From Favolaschia claudopus (Eukaryota; Basidiomycota; Agaricomycetes; Agaricales; Mycenaceae), in the NCBI GenBank assembly GCA_037176885.1, contig JAWWNJ010000170.1:248001-312000 (forward strand): DNA of 64,000 nucleotides, written 5' to 3'. Both the position numbers and the translations under genes were made by a program. Shown piece by piece: positions 12,873 through 24,224 of this stretch (positions within the stretch are counted from its first letter, which is position 1; every line of letters starts with the position of its first letter). Below the pieces are notes generated by a model. It saw only the letters and a list, made by a program, of their open reading frames with translations, ran no database searches and was not told where the DNA came from.

Positions 12873-13000
12873 AAATGAGCGGGCGGTAACAAAAATGTTG
12901 GCCGTGTCTAGGTTTCGCCTCGAGTCTTACTTGCACAAATGAGCGGGCGGTAACAAATTTGTTGGCTGTGTCTAGGTTTCGCTTCGAGTCTTACTTGCAC
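12873..13000 (+). repeat. 64-bp tandem direct repeat in a promoter
   Basis: Two adjacent 64-bp copies (12873-12936 and 12937-13000), each starting AAATGAGCGGGCGGTAACAA and ending CGAGTCTTACTTGCAC. They differ at only a few positions. The second is followed at once by a TATA-like ACTATATAC at 12999-13007, about 30 bp before the start codon at 13037. Confidence 0.85.
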
Positions 13001-13008
13001 TATATACT
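12998..13008 (+). promoter_or_regulatory. TATA-like element of the F-box gene at 13037
   Basis: CACTATATACT directly follows the second 64-bp repeat and lies about 30 bp before the ATG. The 5' UTR would be very short, so the position is plausible but not certain. Confidence 0.35.
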
Positions 13009-13036
13009 CCTATTCGCCCTCTACCCTTCCAAAACC

Positions 13037-14419
13037 ATGTCCACCGTCCTTGTCACAAACTCCATTCACGACGACTTCCCAGTGGAAATTGAAGAGTTGA
13101 TTTTCTACTTGACTGTCGAAGAAGCCTCCAATTGGCTTGACTTTGACCTCGATCGTAGTAGTATGGTGCGTGTGTGCAGACGTTGGAGACACATAATAGA
13201 GGGGAGCGGTAAGTGTTTGGATTGCTTGGATTTTGGTTACGGTCATTCAACTAGATTCTTACAGCCAGGCTGTGGACTACGGTCGTGCTTCACTTGGCCA
13301 TGCCCAGCGCCCATATCCAATATGTGCTTAGCCGAGTTCACCCGAACGCCACTGGCTTGCGGATAGTTTTGGACACGGAGTCCAATCAAGCGAAGGGCGC
13401 ATCGCTCGAAAAATTTTCAGGCGCTGAGGAGGACGTTTATGAATGGGCTCGGCGTGTCGGGCCATGGTGCTCTGGTATTTATTATTCACTCGCATGGTTT
13501 CATTTCTTCTTACGCCCGTTTAGGCTTGCTGCCTCGGACTTCGTATGTCTTTGTCAACACTCTGACCCACGACTGTGTGGTCACCCTACTGGAGGGCATA
13601 TCCTTCTCGTCTGCCGTAACCCTCGAGGTTTTGGATTGTACTGCGCGTCAGCAGACGCGGTCTCAGGTTCCTGTTGCTCATCCGGTGCACACACACACCG
13701 GTACTTTGCGAAGTCTGAAAATGCACCGAGTCGTCCCCACTTGGGATATCCCGACCGTGTATTCAACGCTTACTCGATTATCATTGCGCAATATCCCTTA
13801 CCCCATCAATCGGTACACCGCGCGAGTTTTGTTGACAGCTTCCCCTGGACTTTTGTCGGTCGACATCGGGAACGTGATGTTCTACGGTCCCTCAATGGAC
13901 GATGACACCACTGCTATTGTTGCACCCGCTGTATCCGAGCTTACTTTAGCATTTGGACCCCAGCCGTCTTCAAATATTCCGGCCTGTTTGGTATTGCCAA
14001 AACTGAGATCGCTTACTGTGGAGTCAAACTCGCGTCCGTCGTGGTACGTGATTGAAAGGCTTTGCCGAGACTACTTGGCGCGGATAGAAATATTCTCCCT
14101 TAAATGCCCTTTTTTCGACTTAACGGCTCTGGCGTGTTTGCGGGCCTTGTCTGCAGCCAAGCATGTTGATCTGCGGTGTTGCGACGACAAGCTCGTACGC
14201 AAGATCTCTAGTTATTCGACCTTGCATCCCGCCAATAGACTGGAATGGGTGTTGCCTTCCGACACGCGACAGGATGTAATATCGAACTTTCTCGGCTGGC
14301 CTAATCGTTCGGCCGTATATCAAGTTGTCGACGGCCTCCTTACCAATGATCTTAGATATAGGCTTTGGACGGACGGACAGTCGCATCAACTGGTAGAGCG
14401 GACGGAGATGGGACTCTGA
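13037..14419 (+). CDS. F-box/LRR-like protein C
   Basis: Three exons (13037-13208, 13265-13474, 13524-14419) sum to 1278 nt, 425 residues, with GT-AG introns of 56 and 49 bp. The N-terminus DDFPVEIEELIFYLTVEEA followed by MVRVCRRWRHIIE is a clear F-box pattern, ending in the usual C-R-R-W segment. The body has leucine-rich strands, for example LTRLSLRNIPYPINRYTARV and LVLPKLRSLTVES. The C-terminal block LEWVLPSDTRQDVISNFLGW resembles the RWVVAS...FDWPG block of genes A and B, which makes them distant homologues. Expected role: SCF ubiquitin ligase adaptor. The start follows the duplicated promoter segment. Confidence 0.8.
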
Positions 14420-14757
14420 ACTAGATGCGGTGGTTGTAATTTGTATGCGATTGCGCTTTTGTGCGGCGGGGTTTGCTAGGGACCTGTTTGATATTGCTTC
14501 GCAGTTCGACTTAGAATGGGAATTTTCTGATCGGTCGCGTATTTCTGTTAAAGACACATAAGTGCGGGGATTCTGTTTAAGCTCGACGGGTGGCGCAACA
14601 GGCTTGCATCACGTAATTTCGCGGTCACCTGATCCTGAAAATGATTGACAGTCCATTTTGATTTAGGATCAGCGGCAATCCTCTTTCTGACGCAGGCATC
14701 CGAGACTATTGACCCGATGTGAGACTGGCGTATATAATGTCTTAGCAGGGATTCAAA
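14420..14757. other. intergenic, no gene seen
   Basis: Spacer between two F-box genes. A TATA-like GTATATAATG lies near 14731, about 25 bp before the next start codon. Nothing else is supported. Confidence 0.45.
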
Positions 14758-16198
14758 ATGAGGCTTTTGAGTCGGGATTGTTGCTCCTTTAGACTTATGT
14801 GCTTTTCCCTACCTCTCGTCCCCGTCGTTGCCGAATGCACGGTAACGCGTGTCGGAACGCATTTTCCTTCTGAAGTAGTGGACAATATAATCTCACACGC
14901 CCTCCATGAATTTATGGATTCCGTTCAGTACGACACAAAACGCGCTGTCGTGATGACAGTATGCTGGCAGTGGCGTGATGTGGTGATACAAAACCGTGCG
15001 CCTCATTGTATGCATTTTGACTTCGGTTTCTTACGTTTCTTTTCCTTTTCACAGCTCATTTATGGAACCATGTAGTCATTCATCCGTATATGGGCAAAAA
15101 CCGCATTCGCCTTCTGGTCGGCAGAGTACGCCTCAATTCACCCAACATCAGCTTAAATTTGCTTTGCGAAAACAAGATGGGAGTCAGAGACGCTCCTACA
15201 TCCGATTACGTGAAAGTGTGGGCACAAGACACCGCACCTTTGTTGTCTGGTGAGTGCGTTCTATACAGATGTTGGATTGCTCTGAGCTCATTACAGGTGT
15301 TGCTGCTCGAGCGGCTCGCATATCTTTGAAGGCTCAAACGCATGAACTGGTCGCTCTCCTCCTCAACCAAATTTCTTTCGCCAACGCCTGTGCTCTCAAT
15401 ACGCTGGAGTGTAGCTCGCTGCAGACCATCCAGTTTCCTTGCCTCCGACCTGCTTGTTCTCGTTCAGACTTCATACGATTTATGTCTTTCGACGGCGTAG
15501 TCCCCACTTGGGAGACTCCCCTGCTTTATGCATCGCTCTCTGCCCTCTCCTTAATCAGCATTGGCTTCCCTCTCCACCGCGACGTTGTGAGAGCTCTCTT
15601 GACTTCATCGCCTCATCTGATGATGCTGGAACTGTCGAACGTAACGTTCGATTTACACCAATCGAGTATCGATCTGGTCGACATGACTGACATATCAGCT
15701 CCCCGCCTCGCTCATCTCAAATTGCGGTTCGGGCGCCAGCCCGCCCAGAACCTGCCACAAAATCTTCTGTTTCCACAGCTGCGCACTTTGGAAATAGACT
15801 CGGCTCCTCTGAGCCCGTGGACCGAAATTGACTCAGTATGTCGACCGTACTTGCGCTCTGTTCACAAACTTAGATTGCGGATGCCTCTCCTTGACGATGC
15901 GGGCGTCAACTGTTTGAAAGGGCTGACGGCTGCGAGGCACATAGACATTGGGGAGTGTCCCCCTTTATTTGTGTGTGCTGTGTCCACGTCTAGCGTGGTT
16001 CCGTCTCCTTGCGTGTCGGAGTGGGTGGTGCCTGCGAACACGCCGAATTCTGTTCTGTCAAAATATTTGGGCAGTAGGCCATCCAATATGGTCGTGTACG
16101 AACGTTTGGAATCAATTGCTGCCAAACCGTTCAAATATAGGCGATGGGATAGCAGTACATCTTTCAGCCTGGTAACTGACACTGAAGAGGATTGTTGA
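14758..16198 (+). CDS. F-box/LRR-like protein D
   Basis: Three exons (14758-14995, 15055-15249, 15297-16198) sum to 1335 nt, 444 residues. The F-box part reads THFPSEVVDNIISHALHEF followed by VVMTVCWQWRDVV. Intron positions match gene C (after the F-box, and before the leucine-rich body). Both share a VVPTW(D/E)(I/T)P...Y-S-L block and a C-terminal EWVVPANTPNSVLSKYLGSR block. The N-terminus before THFP is hydrophobic (LMCFSLPLVPVVA), so the annotated start may be too early or a signal-like leader may exist. Adjacent to gene C on the same strand, this is a tandem duplicate. Probable ubiquitin-ligase adaptor. Confidence 0.78.
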
Positions 16199-16521
16199 AC
16201 GTCAATGGTGAGTTAGACCTTTGTCTCATGATAGAGTTGCGATCATTAATCGCCCACGACAGGGTATATTCTACTGTAAATGCGGTGGGACAACCTGCAA
16301 CTTTCGTGTTTTTAAAATCCTAATATAAGAATATATATTCTTGGTACAAGTGCAAGTTTCGGCTGGTACGACGTGAGCGCGCGCGCAACTCTCGATATTG
16401 AATAACGAACCTTCTTACAACGAAGAGATTGATTAAGACTGCCGAGCTCTTGGAGGACAGAGGTTGCAAAGTACAGGGCGTTCCTGAACCCCTCGGCTGA
16501 ATTACTTGCTTTCGCACTCTC

Positions 16522-17133
16522 ATGTCTGCGGAATTGCTCCCTCACGTCTTGAAAGCTTTCATGGACTTCTATCGAGAATGCAAGGATACCCTGGCCACGT
16601 ACAAAAAGTGGGAGTGGGTCAAGAAAGGTGGCAGCTGGAACGCGCAGAAGCGTGTCGAGGCAGGCGAAGGCAATCAAAAGCAGGGGCTTATCCCGGTGCA
16701 TTTCACGGTTTTTGGGATGGTGGACCGAGTAGTGAGACGACTTTGCATGAACTTACAGCAAATCTAACGGTTCACTAGCAAAATGGGGTCATAGTGCTCA
16801 AGCGACCAGAATGGAAGACAATGAGGATCAGCGAGCGTCGCCTACGCTTGGAGTTCGACATGCAATTGCTCACAATCGCGCAAGCAGTGGAACATCATGG
16901 TTGGGACTCTGATACAAGTAAGAACATATTATCACCACGATCCTCCCCTCACGTTTTTCACAGTCCGCGATGAACTATCGTTGGCGTCTCACCGAGAGGT
17001 GCCCGAGGGTGCCCTTCTCTTCGCCACGGTACTGTTTGATGTTAGACAACTGGACCGCGGTCTCTCCATACCGTACGTGCTTAGCGTCGTTCAGTTCGAG
17101 GGCATGTATAGAGGCGTGAAGTCAGAGGATTGA
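16522..17133 (+). CDS. small uncharacterised protein
   Basis: Three exons (16522-16728, 16779-16917, 16964-17133) sum to 516 nt, 171 residues, with in-frame GT-AG introns. The product starts MSAELLPHVLKAFMDFYREC and contains VIVLKRPEWKTMRISERRLR, then GALLFATVLFDVRQLDRG and VLSVVQFEGMYRG near the end. It reads as a compact single domain with no signal peptide or membrane segment. I do not recognise the family. It sits between F-box gene D and the dioxygenase-like gene on the same strand. Confidence 0.55.
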
Positions 17134-17741
17134 AGTCGAAGCGAAGTGAATAGACGAGCTATTTGCCAAAACATGAGCTCTGTACAGACGTAGACGAGAG
17201 ATATGAATTCTACATCAAAACCGCTTGGCCTGTAGGTAGTGGGAAATTACGCGTCGAGACCGACGGGACGAAGTCGGGAGTCGCGGGCCGTACCGCTGCG
17301 AGCGCAAACATGTACACAATTATCGGTCACGTTTTGTTTATTGTCATCAATGACCCTGAGAAAATCAGTATGTGTCACGTTTGTGACATTAGCGTTTCGC
17401 GTCTCCCACTTCATTTTCCCTCTCTCCCCTGCTTCAAACTGGTGGCAAGCGAGTAATTAGGTTAGTCGCTGCTCTAGATTTCAAAACTTAGCATTACTTT
17501 ACGGCTCTCCATCGTTCTGTGGTCGCCTGCTGCTCCTCGCCATAGGCGCTATGGGCTACACCTGCGCGTTGGAGCCTGTGTCTGGCACGCGATTAAGGCG
17601 ATAGCGGGTGTCGTTGAGCCTTGCCATAGGCACTGTGACTTCCCTTAGCCGTATTAATCGCGTGTCTCTTTGCGTTTCAACTGGGAATTAGCACTTTTGG
17701 ATGAGATGCTAACGACCCCCTATGTCCTCAGATACCGTATA
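17134..17741. other. intergenic with a short imperfect repeat
   Basis: No convincing gene. At 17535-17655 there are two similar segments (GCCATAGGCGCT and GCCATAGGCACT, each near an ATTAA...CGCG motif), which may be the remains of a small repeat. Confidence 0.35.
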
Positions 17742-19475
17742 ATGCAATCGTCCAAAATGCCCTGGGATAGTTATGTGGCTTGGAAACCTGCCGATCTCTT
17801 GTCTCGTGGGTATGCAGTGCACCAAGTCGGAGCGACCATTGAAGAATTGGTTCAAGCTGCCGATGCAGCCCGAGATGTTTTTGAGAGGGAAGGCGATAGC
17901 TGTGAATACGGGGGTAGTGACTCGGAAGAGGAGTTCCCGTTGGATGAAGCTGAGTTCGGTGCGTGTTTTCAATGTCTGATCTTATGCCACCAATCTCATC
18001 TTCTCTCTGTATATGCCCTTCGTCGCCCTCAGGCGCCCATTTGCAGGCTGATGTCCCAGTGACTCCAGCCCCCATCATACTTCCGACAGAATCTTTGCCT
18101 AGCGCTTCCAACGACCAATCACGGGCCCAATCGCGCGCCCACGAGCGGAAATTAGACTACAACAAAAACCGTCGACGAAAGAAACGCCAAACGAACGCGT
18201 CGAACCCATTTACTCGCACCCACAAGTCGTTTCCGTCTGATCTTCTGCCGTCTGCGCAGGTGCTCCCTGTAAACTACGACGCGGCTTCACTCAAAACCAC
18301 CAGAGGCGGTCACTGGCTTGGTGTTCGAGACAAAGCGCCTCCCAAACCCAAACGGAAGTCCGACGCGTCCCGATGGGCTAAGTCTCGGCTTCTACAAGTA
18401 GAACAGCTAGTAGGAGAACTAGACTGTGTCCGCGTACACTGGGATGCGCGGTTAGCATTCAATTCGTGTGATTAAATATTGTCTGACGTATGCTTAGCCG
18501 ACCTTTACTTATACTCGACCGTCTCGGACGGATAATTGTCGTCTTCGTAGGGGGACCGGACGACCCGGGTTGGGCTGCTGTGGCCGCCGATGCAGCCAAG
18601 ACTTTAGATGACACACGTGAGGCAGGAATCCAGACGAATGCGTTCGCCGATGGAGACGAATTGCACCGGCGCGGTCGATTTTATACGCTCCGCAGCGGTG
18701 TATCACACGGAGGGGGGCAGCCGGTAAGCGTGTGTATTGATTATAGCTCGTACAACAACTCTAACATATCGGTTAGTGCCCAAAGAACGCTGCTGTTGCG
18801 CCCGCGGAAGAGCCGCTGCTCAATGGCTTGTTGAACAACAAAAATATTCGACGCATTTGTGGTTTTCAATCTAGTACGTCGCGACGTAACATCAAATTGA
18901 TAGGTGGCTGACAGTACCCAGGTGCTTTTCGGACTTGGGCTCCCAAGCTCTTCAAGGACTATGTGACCGACCTTCGCAGTCTTTTCGATCACGACCCTAC
19001 TCTACGCCTGAACTTTACAAATTCGATCTTCCCCTCCGTGACATTCAACCTGGGCCCGCAGTCAGCTAGCTTCGATCACCTCGACGACAAAAATCGTGCC
19101 CTCGGATGGTGTGCGATAACAAACGCAGGAAATTTCGACGCCACTCGGAGCGCGCTCCTGTATCTGAGGGAGTTGAAACTGGTAGTAGAATTTCCCGCAG
19201 GCGCCACCTCATTCATCCCGTCCGCGGTCGTCCACCACGGAAATACCCCTCTCGCACCTCATGAGACCCGTTATTCGATAACTCAATATGCGGCTGGCGG
19301 TTTATTCCGGTATGTGCAGTACAAATTCCGGACTGCCAAGAAAGTGGTTGCATCAGGAGGGGTGGGATCGAAGGCTGCGTTGGATCGCGCTCCGGGTGAG
19401 CGTCATGCGGCTGGACTGAGTCTGTTTTCGACGCCAAGTGAGTTAATTGCGGATCACGTACAATGTTTCTCCTAG
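17742..19475 (+). CDS. TET/JBP-like Fe(II)/2-oxoglutarate dioxygenase candidate
   Basis: Five exons (17742-17958, 18033-18450, 18498-18723, 18777-18873, 18922-19475) sum to 1512 nt, 503 residues. An acidic N-terminus (GSDSEEEFPLDEAEF) is followed by a basic stretch (NKNRRRKKRQ) that could be a nuclear signal. The middle has LLILDRLGRIIVVFVGGPDD and RSGVSHGGGQP. The C-terminal domain shows the features of a double-stranded beta-helix dioxygenase: HLD (HxD iron ligands) in SASFDHLDDKNRALGWCAI, a distal His in SAVVHHGNTPL, and Arg in HETRYSITQY, which would bind 2-oxoglutarate. Basidiomycetes have large expansions of TET/JBP oxygenases linked to transposons (Iyer et al. 2014). I place this protein there or in a close sister family. 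The residues are seen; the substrate (5-methylpyrimidine in DNA) is inferred. Confidence 0.65.
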
Positions 19476-19843
19476 AAAATACATTCGTTGTAAACTTACT
19501 GCCATTCACTGATGATCCGCTGTGAATAATCGATTTTGAATAGCGAGACGCCCGTGTTTATGAGATTGTTAAGACAGGCCGATTTCTCAGACTGTTCTAG
19601 TCGCGATATACGTTTAGGAGTCCGTCCGTCATCGCGGTACCTGATAGGACTCAGAGCCTGGGCTCGCGATGGGCTCCATTCTGGGAGTAATCGAATTAAG
19701 TCGACTTAGGGAATGGGGAGAAGTTAGGAACTCATAGAAATGTATTCAGGTATAAGGAACGCTTTTTATTCTATCGAGTGGCTGCGACCAGTGGTCAAGC
19801 ATTACAACAACCTCTCTCTACTACTCCGTGCTTCCTACTTTCG
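19476..19843. other. intergenic, no gene seen
   Basis: Spacer between the dioxygenase-like gene and the orphan gene. No open frame or repeat stands out. Confidence 0.45.
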
Positions 19844-20359
19844 ATGCCTGTGCCTGTCACCACCGAGTCCGTCTTGCTTACCACTGCGCAAATGTTGCAG
19901 GCCTTTTTCGTGAGTGATTCGTTGCGCACAAATTGCCTGTCTCTGACTCGTGTGCGGTAGGGATCACCTACTAATTTGAAGGGCATTCTGGTTGCCACTG
20001 GCATGAATCGTCCAGTATCCGTTCGCATTCCGACTTTGACTGGTACGCCGCACGGCGTGTGGTTCCAGCCTTGGTTCGGGTCTCTGGGCGGAGGAGAGGC
20101 GATGGACTTGGACGTAGCTATTGTGAGGCCACCAACCAGCACTTCAACAACGGCGGACATGGGGGTCGCCGTCGTCCACGTCAACCAGCGCAACGAAGCG
20201 GGACATCCCGTCAACCTCTGTCTCAAACGTCGGCTCTCCGACATCGGTACCGACTGGTTTGGGAACATCGTTCTGCTTGAAATCGATCTGCAGACTCATG
20301 CCCTCAAATCCGTCGACGAAAACAACGCGTCTTTGATTACGCACTGTCTTGATATGTGA
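19844..20359 (+). CDS. small orphan protein, copy B
   Basis: Two exons, 19844-19909 and 19961-20359, joined by a 51-bp GT-AG intron, give 154 residues. The start MPVPVTTESVLL aligns with MPIPLTTPAELK of the minus-strand copy at 4711-5278. The intron falls at the same codon, just before GSPTNLKGILVATGM. Later shared blocks are STTADMGVAVVHVNQ and WFGNIVLLEIDLQ. It looks like one compact beta-rich domain with no membrane segment. The family is unknown to me. Conserved gene structure between two diverged copies supports a functional protein. Confidence 0.75.
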
Positions 20360-20683
20360 GTTTCTGTAATTGTTGGCTCGACTCTTTCTTTGCTAACTTG
20401 CATAATAAGATTTCTCCTCGACGCGTTGAAATCTCGTGGCTAGTGTCCTGCTACGATATACGGAGTTGGAGGAAGGCTGGTCTATACATTGGTCTGTGGC
20501 TATGGGTGTATTTTCGGGCAGTCGTCTTATAGTTCTATGGTAACCAGGTCGTATTTGGATTCGTCTATTTGCTATTAGTTGAAAGCAGTCGTATCGTACA
20601 AACCCGAGGTGCTTTGACATCGTATAGTACGGCTGAAATAAAAAATTGGGATGGCGTTTCTGGGAACAGTTCAGCGTGCGACT
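20360..20683. other. convergent intergenic region
   Basis: Lies between convergent genes (orphan copy B, plus strand; KOW gene, minus strand) and should hold both 3' ends. No gene is seen. Confidence 0.45.
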
Positions 20684-23181
20684 CTACGAATCTTCGAAAT
20701 CGGTAGTGTGGTAAACGCCTTCTGTGCTCTGAATGAAAACGTTCTTGGCTAGGCATAAATGGGCTGAGTGATAAAAGAAGAAGCCAGAGCTTTTTCCGAA
20801 TCGAACACCCACGACGTCGGCTGCGAGACCGTGCCCGCACTCGCCCAATGTTTCGGCGTAAAGTCCCAACCGGTCGTTGACACCCTCTATATCTGGCCCG
20901 ATGATAACAACGCGCTCGACCACCATGGTCAACGGCAACGCGTCGTCGCTGGCTCGCCGTGGACGGATACAAATTTTTGGGACGGTAATCTTCGAATGGG
21001 TGGGTCCAACTCCGTGCACGGTCAGTACCGAAGACTTCATGGACGAATCGGTCAGCAATAAATGCCCAAATTTGCCGTCCGCGTTCAATGCTTTTTTTGT
21101 AAGTGTCTTGATGTGGGCAGAAATATTGTGAATGTGAACGTCTACCCGTTTGAAGGCGAGATTGGGAATGTCCATCCAAGAGCCGTCGTTCTCCCCTGTA
21201 ATTGTTACATATTGCGAAGCGGTGTTTTGACTTTGACCAACCCGAAAGTGTGACGCTAACAGGCCCCGAAATATCAGCAACGTCTAGAGGTGGTGGGGTG
21301 ACAGATCGACGGCGCGCTTCTTCGACCGGAAACGCCCCACGATAGGTGGTCCCCAATGTGTTGAAAGTAGAGGATTTCAGAATGTCGTGAGGTAAGTGCC
21401 GCGCCTCTAACAATGGAGTCGATGTGCTTGAAGCCAGGATTCAGTGAGAAACTCGCTGTATGGAGTGCAACTAACCTTTCATGAATAACATCTTCGATCG
21501 GGATATCCTGTATTTGAACGTTGGACGCGTCCTTACGGATGGTCAGCAAAATTCCATGATGAGCCAGCGCGCATCGCCTCCACGCTACTGCTCCCTTCAT
21601 GCGTGCCCGTTCAAGTCTAGCCTTTCTAGGTTCGCTGTCATGGTCGCCTATGATCACTCCCGTGAGACCTTTGTGTACGCCGAGCCCCACCACCTGAACC
21701 CGGACACCATGATATTTTGTGCCGCGGTCAATCATGTCCCTTTGAACCAACTGGTAGGGTGCCTCGGAACGAGCAGCCGACCCCATCATAGGATCATTGG
21801 CATCAACATCGACATCAGCCGCCCGACTCATAAACTATAGCATATGGAATTAGTGGGTGGTGACTGACCGCGGTCCAATAAACGCTTACAGTGGGATTTG
21901 TATGCCAAAGAGGATAAGAAGACGGAAGATATCTGTTAGGCTAAAAGGTTGTCAATAGCCATGACGGATGAATGGTGAACAATATCGCACGTCCAAAATT
22001 TGCAGCGTTCCGTTGGCATAAACGCGTGTTATATAGCCAGACCGGTTGGCATATGGACCCCACCTGACACATACCAAATCTCCAGTCTGCCAGACTCTAC
22101 AAACCTGATCGAAAGGAATCCCGGAAATCGAGGCTTGGGAATCAGACAGTGAAAGAGTCCGCGATCGCTCGTCGACGGATTCAATGTGCCATAGTTTTCT
22201 GTCGAACATAACTCGGTCTCGACACCTGAATTCGTATGCAAAATCTAACGCGTGACGCCGAAGGTTAGATAGCTTTGGATATATAGCACGTCCAGATTGA
22301 TTTGGATTGTAAAAGCCGCGATCGGAGGGAATCACTTTGGCATACAACGTCGTCTGCCCTTCAGAAATTGTCTCCATCAATTGAAGTATAAACCCACTCT
22401 GACGGACAAACCGCCCGGCGACTACAACAACTCGATCGCCCGGCGAAAGAGCAGGGCTAGACCCAAATGAAGGGTATGTGAGCAGAGGAGGAAAAGGACT
22501 CTGCATGAACGGAATGAGGTCCTCTACGCTCGTGTGCGCTAATAAGGAAAGATACGGCGGAGTATATTCGTTGCCAGTCAAGTCGATATCATCGTATGTG
22601 ATGTTCTGATGCAACTGCAGTGCCCTACCCTGTTCGTCGTGGGTTATAATGGTTTCGGGGTCGAGCTTTACCGCGATTGAACCGACTCTTTTACCGCGAG
22701 TAATTCGAACCCATGAAATCGAGAACGATACCTCTAATTCTGATGATAAGTTGTTGTCGTTGTCTAGATAGTACAGCCGGTCAACTCCCGAACGCGAAGA
22801 ATACGTCCCGCGCACCTGGAAGGGGTCCGTCGATCACCTCCATTCTAACCGGCGCGGTCGAAGAATCGCTGTCGTATTCGGCGTCATCCTTTGGCGCACA
22901 AACCGTAAGGTCAGCAGTAATGAGATCAGACTTGGAGCTGCTGATTTCGAAATTCTGGAGATATTGCGAGTGGTTAATGTCATCGAGCTCTAAATAACTT
23001 TCTTCTGCCGTGCGACCTGTATAAGCGCATGCTTAAAGTAAAATGAGTTGCGTACCGTTTCCAATCGCTTCCTGCACAGGCTCTTCAACGGCGGTCGTAC
23101 TTTCGTGGAGTCCGGGATCCAATTCAATCTGACTGAAGGCACCATCGCTGTTCAATGCTGATGTATGGTCGAAGTCGACTG
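20684..23181 (-). CDS. KOW-repeat protein (Spt5-like modules)
   Basis: A multi-exon minus-strand gene. Exons that fit well: 23181-23056, 23016-22816, 22763 downwards to about 21960, one covering about 21835-21490, and a final part ending at 20684. The 5' end probably lies further upstream and two internal joins (near 21960 and 21480) are not resolved. The N-terminal part is acidic (KDDAEYDSDSSTAPVRMEV). Three KOW-like segments are visible: GDRVVVVAGRFVRQSGFI, GDLVCVRWGPYANRSGYI and HGVRVQVVGLGVHKGLTGVI. The C-terminus has VVERVVIIGPDIEGVNDRLG followed by a GFFFYHSAHLCLAKN block. KOW domains bind RNA polymerase, ribosomes or nucleic acid, as in Spt5. I recall this class as abundant in Agaricomycete accessory genomes. 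Nuclear action is inferred. Confidence 0.65.
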
Positions 23182-23498
23182 CTAATGCGACAGTGAGAGT
23201 CTACTTCGTAAGGTATAAGATAAAACATGCGCAGTTCCTCCCTCCCAACGTCGACTGACATCCTGCGGTTAAAGTCGAGGTGGTAAGAAACAGAGTCGTG
23301 GAGATCATGTGATACATCAATGCGGAAGCACGGCTTGTCATTTTTCGGATAATTAGATATCTCTGTCTAATCTAAGTCCCCGAGAGCGTGTCCAGTGAAT
23401 GTTTACGTTACAGATCATTCTCTCACGCGTCTTCTGCTTCCTGCCGCCATGCAGGAATCTCTACTTGACCCCGACAATTTGTAACTACGCTCCAATAT

Positions 23499-23979
23499 CT
23501 ACGCGGTGTTGCGTCTCCTCCTCACGGTATGAGGTGTGCCCCCAACCTCAGAAAACTCGAACTCCGACCAGTCATATTGCGCGTGTCTTCCGATCGGCCT
23601 GCGTCCCGGCTGCTTTGGCGAACGAGTAATGATGCCTTGGAGGAGAGCGTTTTCGAGTAAAGTCTCGAATATGTGATCGCGGGTAGGCTCCTCGTATATT
23701 AGTTTAGCGCAGAATGAGCATTTAACTTCGCCCGCCAGGAGCCACTCTCGTAGACATTGGTAGCAGAATAGATCCATGCACAGCAAGCTAACCAAGGGAT
23801 GTTGGGGGTGAAAATGTCGCGGCGATAATAACAGGGAATAAAACTCACAGCACTGGCATATACGAAGTCTCCAGGCACCGCACGCAGGTAAATCGATTGA
23901 ATCCTGGGTAAGATGCGTTACACGATTTGTCTGCGACGCTCCAGATTATTGTTTAAGACTTACCATCGTTGGTTGACAT
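23499..23979 (-). CDS. small RING-like zinc-finger protein
   Basis: Three exons, 23979-23964, 23930-23849 and 23787-23499, with introns of 33 and 61 bp, give 128 residues. The start is MSTNDDKSCN. The zinc-finger region has FTCVRC, then LLCMDLFCYQCLREW, then CSFC: a C-x2-C ... C-x-D-x2-C-x2-C ... C-x2-C layout in which the usual RING histidine is an Asp. A tryptophan after the third pair (REW) fits the E2-contact position of RING domains. The C-terminus is polar and basic. The likely role is an E3 ubiquitin ligase or a RING-derived scaffold. It lies between the KOW gene and an F-box gene on the same strand. The first intron is very short, so exon 1 is less certain. Confidence 0.6.
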
Positions 23980-24224
23980 CGAGCGTAAATGGTGAAACGA
24001 AAACGTGAAGCACCTATTCGAATTGAGGCAACACTTTATAAACCCGCCGCTGGACCGCGAGAACACATCTTGGCGACACAATTACCCCTTTATATCGTAA
24101 TTTTCCATTCAAGCTCAAAGGGCCTCTTTCCTTCCGATCGCGCTCTATTCAGTGCCGGACATACATGCCGATCCAATGTTAAGGCACTACTCTGAAATTT
24201 ACATACGGACCGCGCCCCTGCAAA

